Positions 5,936 through 10,017 of a stretch of DNA of 10,017 nucleotides are shown here, in pieces. The notes beneath the pieces were generated by a model, which was not told the origin of the DNA, did not search any database, and worked only from the letters and a program-made list of their open reading frames with translations. Each line of letters begins with the position of its first letter. Within the stretch, counting starts at the first letter, position 1. The position numbers and the translations under genes were made by a program. The DNA lies in assembly GCA_963205465.1 (NCBI GenBank), contig CAUJKG010000425.1:1-10017 (forward strand), written 5' to 3'. The stretch is from Pseudomonadota bacterium. GTDB lineage: Bacteria > Pseudomonadota > Alphaproteobacteria > Rhizobiales > Xanthobacteraceae.

Positions 5936-6445
5936 TTGGCCGATCTGTCGCTCAATATCCAACCCGAAACGCCGGAAGACGATCCGGCTATCGAAAAACT
6001 CTCCGAACGCACGTTCGGGCCGGGACGTTTTGCGCGTTCGGCCTATCGTTTGCGTGAAGGCTTCGCGCATCAGCGTGAACTTTCCTACACCGCGCGTATC
6101 GGCACGCTGCTGGTCGGGTCGGTGCGTTTGACGCCGATCAAGATCGGTACGGCGAAGGCGCTCCTGCTCGGACCGCTTACCGTCGAGCCGCCGTTCCGTA
6201 GCCGTGGCGTCGGCCGCGCGCTGATGGATGCCTCGATGAAGGCGGCGAAGGACGCTGGCGTGAAGCTCATTCTCCTGGTCGGCGACGAGCCTTATTACGG
6301 CAGGCTCGGCTTCAAGAAAGTCGAGCATGGACGCATCAAGATGCCGGGGCCGGTCGATCCGGAGCGCGTGCTGATTGCGGAACTGGTTGCCGGTGCGTTC
6401 GAAGGGGTCAGCGGCGCGGTGCGCCGCGACTACGGGCGAAGCTAG
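5936..6445 (+). CDS. GNAT-family N-acetyltransferase (YhbS-like)
   Basis: The 169-residue protein carries the acetyl-CoA binding motif A as 'GPLTVEPPFRSRGVGRALMDAS' (about residues 79-100), in which R88-x-x-G91-x-G93 is the pyrophosphate loop. It also has the usual 'GDEPYYGRLGFKKV' strand-helix near the end of the fold (116-129). It should transfer an acetyl group from acetyl-CoA to an amine in the cytoplasm; the acceptor is unknown. The TTG at 5936 is preferred because GGAAG (5923-5927) sits eight bases before it and the product then begins 'MADLSLNIQPETPEDD', a normal GNAT start. An upstream ATG at 5858 would add 26 residues that look non-coding (Gly/Pro/Arg-rich). It is divergent from yqjG (143 bp between starts) and convergent with the large membrane-protein gene. 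Family is certain, start codon moderately so. Confidence 0.87.
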   Translation: MADLSLNIQPETPEDDPAIEKLSERTFGPGRFARSAYRLREGFAHQRELSYTARIGTLLVGSVRLTPIKIGTAKALLLGPLTVEPPFRSRGVGRALMDASMKAAKDAGVKLILLVGDEPYYGRLGFKKVEHGRIKMPGPVDPERVLIAELVAGAFEGVSGAVRRDYGRS

Positions 6446-6447
6446 CG

Positions 6448-6492
6448 GCCTTCGCGAGCCATCGAAGGCAGATTTATCTGCCTTCGCGAGCC
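6448..6492. terminator. Nested hairpins and 13-bp direct repeat at a convergent gene junction
   Basis: CGAAGGCAGAT (6463-6473) and ATCTGCCTTCG (6476-6486) are exact reverse complements with only TT between them, giving a stem of about nine pairs once a loop is allowed. The 13-base sequence GCCTTCGCGAGCC occurs at 6448-6460 and again at 6480-6492, so CGAAGG (6463-6468) can pair with CCTTCG on either side (6449-6454 or 6481-6486). The element fills the 28-bp gap after the GNAT stop codon and overlaps the last codons and stop codon (6474-6476) of the minus-strand membrane-protein gene. It probably ends transcripts of both genes, although no T-run is present. Confidence 0.55.
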
Positions 6493-8534
6493 CAAGCCGC
6501 GGCGATGCCCGCGAGCAGGATCAGCAATCCCGATAAACCGGCGAAGAGCGGAAACAGTCCGAGCCCGCGCACGACGCTGGCGTCGCGCAGTTTGATGCCG
6601 AGCCAATCCGGTCCCGCGAAGCGCTCGGCCGAGCGGATCGCGGCAATGCGTGGCGCGCCGTCGGCAAGATCGGCGAGGCGCAAGATCCCGCCCGCGGTGC
6701 CATTGACGAGTGGTTGCATGATCTCGCGGGTGCTGGTGACTTCGAGATATTCGCGCGGATTGAGCGGCCCGAGATTGATCAGCGCGGTGAGCTTGCCGTC
6801 GCTCGCGCGCCACAGGCCGAGTTCTTCGGCCTTCACGGTGGCGCGGAAAATACCAGGCTCGGCTTGCACGAGGTTCAGCGCCTGCGTGCCGCCGGACGGA
6901 TTGGTGATCGTGACGGGTTCGACCGTCTCGTTCATGGTGCGGCGTTCGACGAGGATCTCGTTGCCGCGCGCGCTCATGACGAGACGTTCTTCCTCAAGCT
7001 CAGGCTCCTTCATCAGCCAGTGCGACAGCCGCCGCAACAGATCGAGATGCGGGCCGCCGCCTTCGTAACCGCGCGCCCAGAGCCAGATGTGATCGGACAA
7101 AAGCAGCGCGACTCGGCCCTGCTCGAAACGCGAGAGCACGAGCAGCGGATGATTGTTCGGCCCGTTCATGAGCGCGGTGCCGGTCGAGGTCTGCGCCTCG
7201 ATCAGCCGGAAGAAGCGACTCCATTGCGGCGGCGAGGTTTCGGAACCGGGAAGCTGGCGCGTCACCGGATGACGCTTGCCTTCGTCGGTGAGCCCGGCGC
7301 GATAGCCGATCTCGGTGATGTTGCCGGTGGGTGTTGCCGGCAGGATCGCTTCCAGCGGCGTGCGCCATACGGAATTCCTGCCGGCGTAATCGGGGCCGGC
7401 TGCGATCAGCATCGCGCCGCCCGCGCGGACATATTCGACGATGTTGTCGAAATAGATCAGCGGCAGCACGCCCTGCTGGGCGTAGCGATCGAAGATGATG
7501 AGATGAAAGTCCCGGATCTTCTGCTGGAACAACTCGCGGATCGGGAAAGCAATCAGCGAAAGCTCGTTGATCGGGGTGCCGTCCTGCTTTTCCGGCGGAC
7601 GCAGAATGGTGAAATGCACGAGATCGACGTTGGCGTCGGATTTCAGCAGATTGCGCCAGGTGCGCTCGCCCGAATGCGGCTCGCCGGAAACGAGCAACAC
7701 GCGCAGCTTTTCCCGCACGCCGTCGATGGTCAGCGCCGCGCGGTTGTTCAAGAGCGTCAGCTCGCCCTCGAGCGGTGCGGCTTCGATCTCGACGATGTTC
7801 GCGCCGGCATGGGTGATTTCCACCTGCACCTGCTCTTCGACGCCAGCGGTGACGACGCTGTTCGCGATCACCATGCCGTCGCGGCGCACGGTGACGTTCA
7901 CGCGTGCGCCGTTCGGGATGCCTTCGTCCTGAATGCGGAAGCCGATGGTCTGGCGCTGGCCGACGATGCCGAAGCGCGGCGTCGAGGTGAGCGCGACGCG
8001 GCGGTCGCGTTCGTTTTCTTTTCCCGTGATGAGCGCATGCACCGGCGCGTCGAAGCCGAGATGCTGCGGCAGCGGCACGTCATGCACGCGGCCGTCGGTA
8101 ATCATGATCGCACCGGCGACGCGCTCTGGCGGCACGTCGGCAAGGGTCGCGCTCAAAGCCGCGAAGAGCTTGGTGCCGTCGCCTTCACTGTCGGCGCCGC
8201 CGTCCACGATCCGTACTTCGAGATTGCGGATCGCGCCGAGGCGCTCTTTCAGAATTTCCGCGGCCTTGTTGGTCGCCTCCATGCGGTCGCCGAAACGCTG
8301 GCTCGCGCTTCTGTCCAGCACGACGGCGACGACGGAGGTGAGGGGATCGCGGTCTTCTCGTGTCAGAGACGGGTTGGCGAGCGCGATGATACCGAGCGCA
8401 AGCGCGAACGCCCGCATGATCGCGCCGCGCGTGCGGGAGAGCAGGAGCAATGCTGCCACCAGCGCGGCGACGACTGCCGCGCCTGCGAGCCAGGGCAACG
8501 GGATCAGCGGTTCGAAGGCGATGCCGAGGTTCAT
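6474..8534 (-). CDS. Large membrane protein with VWA-type MIDAS and class I amidotransferase-like region
   Basis: The 686-residue protein has two N-terminal membrane helices (about residues 12-33 and 42-56) and one C-terminal helix (about 659-680), with a large domain set between them probably in the periplasm. Residues 68-170 look like a von Willebrand A fold: 'VVLDRSASQ' holds the MIDAS motif D74-x-S76-x-S78, and 'ITDGR' (145-149) supplies the later metal-site loop. An Ig-like region follows (about 190-270). Residues 277-385 resemble a class I glutamine-amidotransferase-like fold (KLRVLLVSGEPHSGER, FHLIIFDRY, YVRAGGAMLIAAGPDYAG). The whole protein contains no cysteine, so amidotransferase catalysis is not possible by the usual nucleophile. 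Its ATG lies four bases after the stop of the upstream gene, and GGTTGGGGCAG precedes it. Such proteins are found with MoxR-ATPase, DUF58 and DUF4159 genes in Rhizobiales; the role is unclear, perhaps in envelope complex assembly. Confidence 0.82.
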   Translation of the reverse strand: MNLGIAFEPLIPLPWLAGAAVVAALVAALLLLSRTRGAIMRAFALALGIIALANPSLTREDRDPLTSVVAVVLDRSASQRFGDRMEATNKAAEILKERLGAIRNLEVRIVDGGADSEGDGTKLFAALSATLADVPPERVAGAIMITDGRVHDVPLPQHLGFDAPVHALITGKENERDRRVALTSTPRFGIVGQRQTIGFRIQDEGIPNGARVNVTVRRDGMVIANSVVTAGVEEQVQVEITHAGANIVEIEAAPLEGELTLLNNRAALTIDGVREKLRVLLVSGEPHSGERTWRNLLKSDANVDLVHFTILRPPEKQDGTPINELSLIAFPIRELFQQKIRDFHLIIFDRYAQQGVLPLIYFDNIVEYVRAGGAMLIAAGPDYAGRNSVWRTPLEAILPATPTGNITEIGYRAGLTDEGKRHPVTRQLPGSETSPPQWSRFFRLIEAQTSTGTALMNGPNNHPLLVLSRFEQGRVALLLSDHIWLWARGYEGGGPHLDLLRRLSHWLMKEPELEEERLVMSARGNEILVERRTMNETVEPVTITNPSGGTQALNLVQAEPGIFRATVKAEELGLWRASDGKLTALINLGPLNPREYLEVTSTREIMQPLVNGTAGGILRLADLADGAPRIAAIRSAERFAGPDWLGIKLRDASVVRGLGLFPLFAGLSGLLILLAGIAAAWAREGR

Positions 8535-8538
8535 GGTG

Positions 8539-10017
8539 TCACTGCCCCAACCTTTCGAGCAATGCCGGTACGTGCACCTGATCGGCCTTGTAGTTGCCAG
8601 TCAGCACATACATCACGATGTTGACGCCGACGCGGAAGGCATATTCGCGCTGGCGCGGCTCGCCCGGCGTCATCGGCAGCAACGGCTGGCCGTCCGCGCT
8701 CAAGGCCCAGGCGCCGGCGAGATCGTTCGAGGTAATCAGGATCGGCGACACGCCGTCGCCCGCGCGCGCCGGGCGGTTCGCCTGTTCTTCCTCATTGGCG
8801 GGCAGCGTCTCGACCCAGAGATTGCCGCTGGTAAAGCGTCCGGGAAAATCGCGCAGGATATAAAATGCTTTCGTCAGCACGTGATCGCGCGGCACCGGTT
8901 CGAGTTCGGGCAGATCGAGCGAGGAGAGAATGTCGCGCAGGGTCGCCGTCGCCGGCGAGAGCTGGCCGCTGCGCGGATCGGTGATTGCGAGCGCATCGCG
9001 GGTATCGAACAGGATGGTGCCGCCCTGTTTCATATAGGCGTCGATGCGGGCCAGTACCTCCGGCGCGGGTCGTGGCGTGCCCGGCACGATCGGCCAATAG
9101 AGGATGGGGAAGAAGGCGAGTTCGTCCTTCGCGATGTTCACGCCCATCGGCGTGCCGGGCTCCATCGCCGTGCGGGTCGCGAGAAAGGCGCTCAAGCCTT
9201 CGAGCCCGGCCTTCGAGATGTTGTCGGTTTCGGTGTCGCCGGTGATGACATAAGCGAGTCGTGTCTCCAGGCTCGCGCGCAGTTCGAACGGCAGCGAGGG
9301 ATCGTTGTGCTGCTGGTTGCGGAGCAATTGCGCCTGCGCGTCGCCGCCTGCAAAGAAAAGCGAAGCAGCAAGCGCGAGTAGGATGCCGGCCGCCGCGCGG
9401 CGGTTCCGGAGCCGATTCAATCCGCCTGCCAGCCAGAATACGATCAGCGCGTCGATCAGGAGCAGTAGCAGCACGAGCGAGAGCATTGCGGCGCGCAGAT
9501 CGACCGGTTCGGCGCGGCGATATTGTTCGACATTCGCTTTCAGTTTCGAGAAGTCGAGTGCGGTAAGGCGATCACTCGGCAATAGCGTGTTGACCGCGAG
9601 CAGGCTTTCGGCCGGGCCGTAGAAGCCGGGTGGATGGTCGGCGTTGCCGCGATCGTTGAAATCGGCGGCGACGGGCCGCGCGGTGGGGCCGGGCGCGGTG
9701 AAGGCACCATAACCGTCGAGCAGGCGGTTGGGTGCCACGGTCTGCACGTTCGCGCGCGGCGCGTTTGCGGCGGTTTCCGCGGGGCGATTGATCGCGCTGC
9801 CCAAACCGACCGTGCGGCGAAGCATTTCGACGAAAGCGCCCGAGAGCGGCAGGTTCGACCACGCGGTGTCGGCGGTAACGTGAAAGAGCGCGAGCAGCCC
9901 CTTGCCGCGGCGCTCGGCGGTGACGAGCGGCGTGCCGGCGGCGAGCGAAGCCCAAGTGCGTTCCGGCAGATGCCCGTCGGGCTCGGCCAGCACCTGCCGG
10001 GTGACGGTGACGTCTTC
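8539..10017 (-). CDS. BatA-like/DUF4159-domain membrane protein, N-terminus beyond window
   Basis: The frame is open to the window edge, so the 5' part lies to the right; 492 residues are visible. In homologues a BatA-type N-terminal membrane domain and a class I amidotransferase-like region would precede this. The visible start (TPLVTAERRGKGLLALFHVTADTAWSNLPLSG) is the typical end of that region. A membrane helix follows at about visible residues 177-199, then a second hydrophobic segment (about 209-224) ending in 'GGDAQAQ', which looks like a signal-peptidase site. The C-terminal 240 residues are a DUF4159 domain with 'TRLAYVITGDTETDN', 'ELAFFPILYWPI' and 'YMKQGGTILFDTRDA'. The last visible motif is 'RVGVNIVMYVLTGNYKADQVHVPALLERL'. 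No cysteine occurs in the visible part. The TGA (8541-8539) lies four bases before the next ATG, so the two are very likely translationally coupled. Function is unproven. Confidence 0.85.
   Translation of the reverse strand, partial: EDVTVTRQVLAEPDGHLPERTWASLAAGTPLVTAERRGKGLLALFHVTADTAWSNLPLSGAFVEMLRRTVGLGSAINRPAETAANAPRANVQTVAPNRLLDGYGAFTAPGPTARPVAADFNDRGNADHPPGFYGPAESLLAVNTLLPSDRLTALDFSKLKANVEQYRRAEPVDLRAAMLSLVLLLLLIDALIVFWLAGGLNRLRNRRAAAGILLALAASLFFAGGDAQAQLLRNQQHNDPSLPFELRASLETRLAYVITGDTETDNISKAGLEGLSAFLATRTAMEPGTPMGVNIAKDELAFFPILYWPIVPGTPRPAPEVLARIDAYMKQGGTILFDTRDALAITDPRSGQLSPATATLRDILSSLDLPELEPVPRDHVLTKAFYILRDFPGRFTSGNLWVETLPANEEEQANRPARAGDGVSPILITSNDLAGAWALSADGQPLLPMTPGEPRQREYAFRVGVNIVMYVLTGNYKADQVHVPALLERLGQ

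Noticed and set aside
5277..6131. A 284-codon plus-strand open frame over yqjG and the start of the GNAT gene
   Set aside because: It is antisense to a well-identified enzyme and runs out of frame into another; no family features are seen.
6714..8624. A 636-codon open frame on the plus strand, antisense to the large membrane protein
   Set aside because: Its product is rich in Arg, Ala and His with no recognisable domain, and the opposite strand encodes a protein with clear membrane helices and MIDAS motifs. Long antisense frames are common in GC-rich genomes.
7933..9381. A 482-codon plus-strand open frame spanning two minus-strand genes
   Set aside because: It crosses the junction of two real coupled genes and has low-complexity Ser/Arg/Ala content, as expected of a codon-bias shadow.
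1..10017. Mobile elements, tRNA or rRNA genes, CRISPR arrays, toxin-antitoxin or other defence genes
   Set aside because: I looked for transposase, integrase and nuclease motifs, terminal repeats, regularly spaced repeats and tRNA-like cloverleafs and saw none; composition is even throughout.

Overview
The window looks like chromosomal DNA of an alphaproteobacterium of the order Rhizobiales (Hyphomicrobiales), probably close to Bradyrhizobium and its relatives. Base composition is GC-rich throughout, with strong third-position G/C bias. The gene set also fits: a SciP-type DUF1153 regulator beside the flagellar gene flgD, and a DUF4159/BatA-type protein paired with a large VWA/amidotransferase-like membrane protein. 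The genus is inferred from gene families and not proven. Codon style is uniform, and I see no mobile element, integrase, tRNA, rRNA or CRISPR array. It reads as ordinary core and housekeeping sequence, not an accessory island.

Layout. At the left edge is the 3' part of flgD (hook-cap protein). A perfect hairpin follows, then a small gene for the CtrA inhibitor SciP; together they form the flagellum/cell-cycle end of the window. Convergent to sciP is a ten-helix DMT/EamA transporter. Divergent from the transporter is a hydroxypyruvate-isomerase-like TIM barrel (hyi family), followed after a short gap by an unrecognised protein with a C-terminal membrane anchor. Next comes a divergent pair separated by only 42 bp: a class III-type metallophosphoesterase (minus) and a Nudix hydrolase (plus). 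The Nudix gene abuts, stop codon to stop codon, a convergent glutathionyl-hydroquinone reductase (yqjG). Divergent from yqjG is a GNAT acetyltransferase that probably starts at a TTG.

The right third (6474-10017) is one minus-strand operon fragment. It holds the 3' part of a BatA-like/DUF4159 membrane protein, then, four bases after its stop codon, a 686-residue membrane protein with a VWA-type MIDAS and a class I amidotransferase-like region. Both visible products contain no cysteine. In related genomes such a pair normally follows a MoxR-type AAA+ ATPase and a DUF58 protein, which would lie to the right of this window. The cellular role of this cluster is still poorly defined.

The least explained items are this cysteine-free membrane pair, the tail-anchored unknown at 2849-3382, the nested mutually exclusive hairpins at 6448-6492, and the probable leaderless start of the Nudix gene. 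I did not find convincing evidence of a wholly new system.
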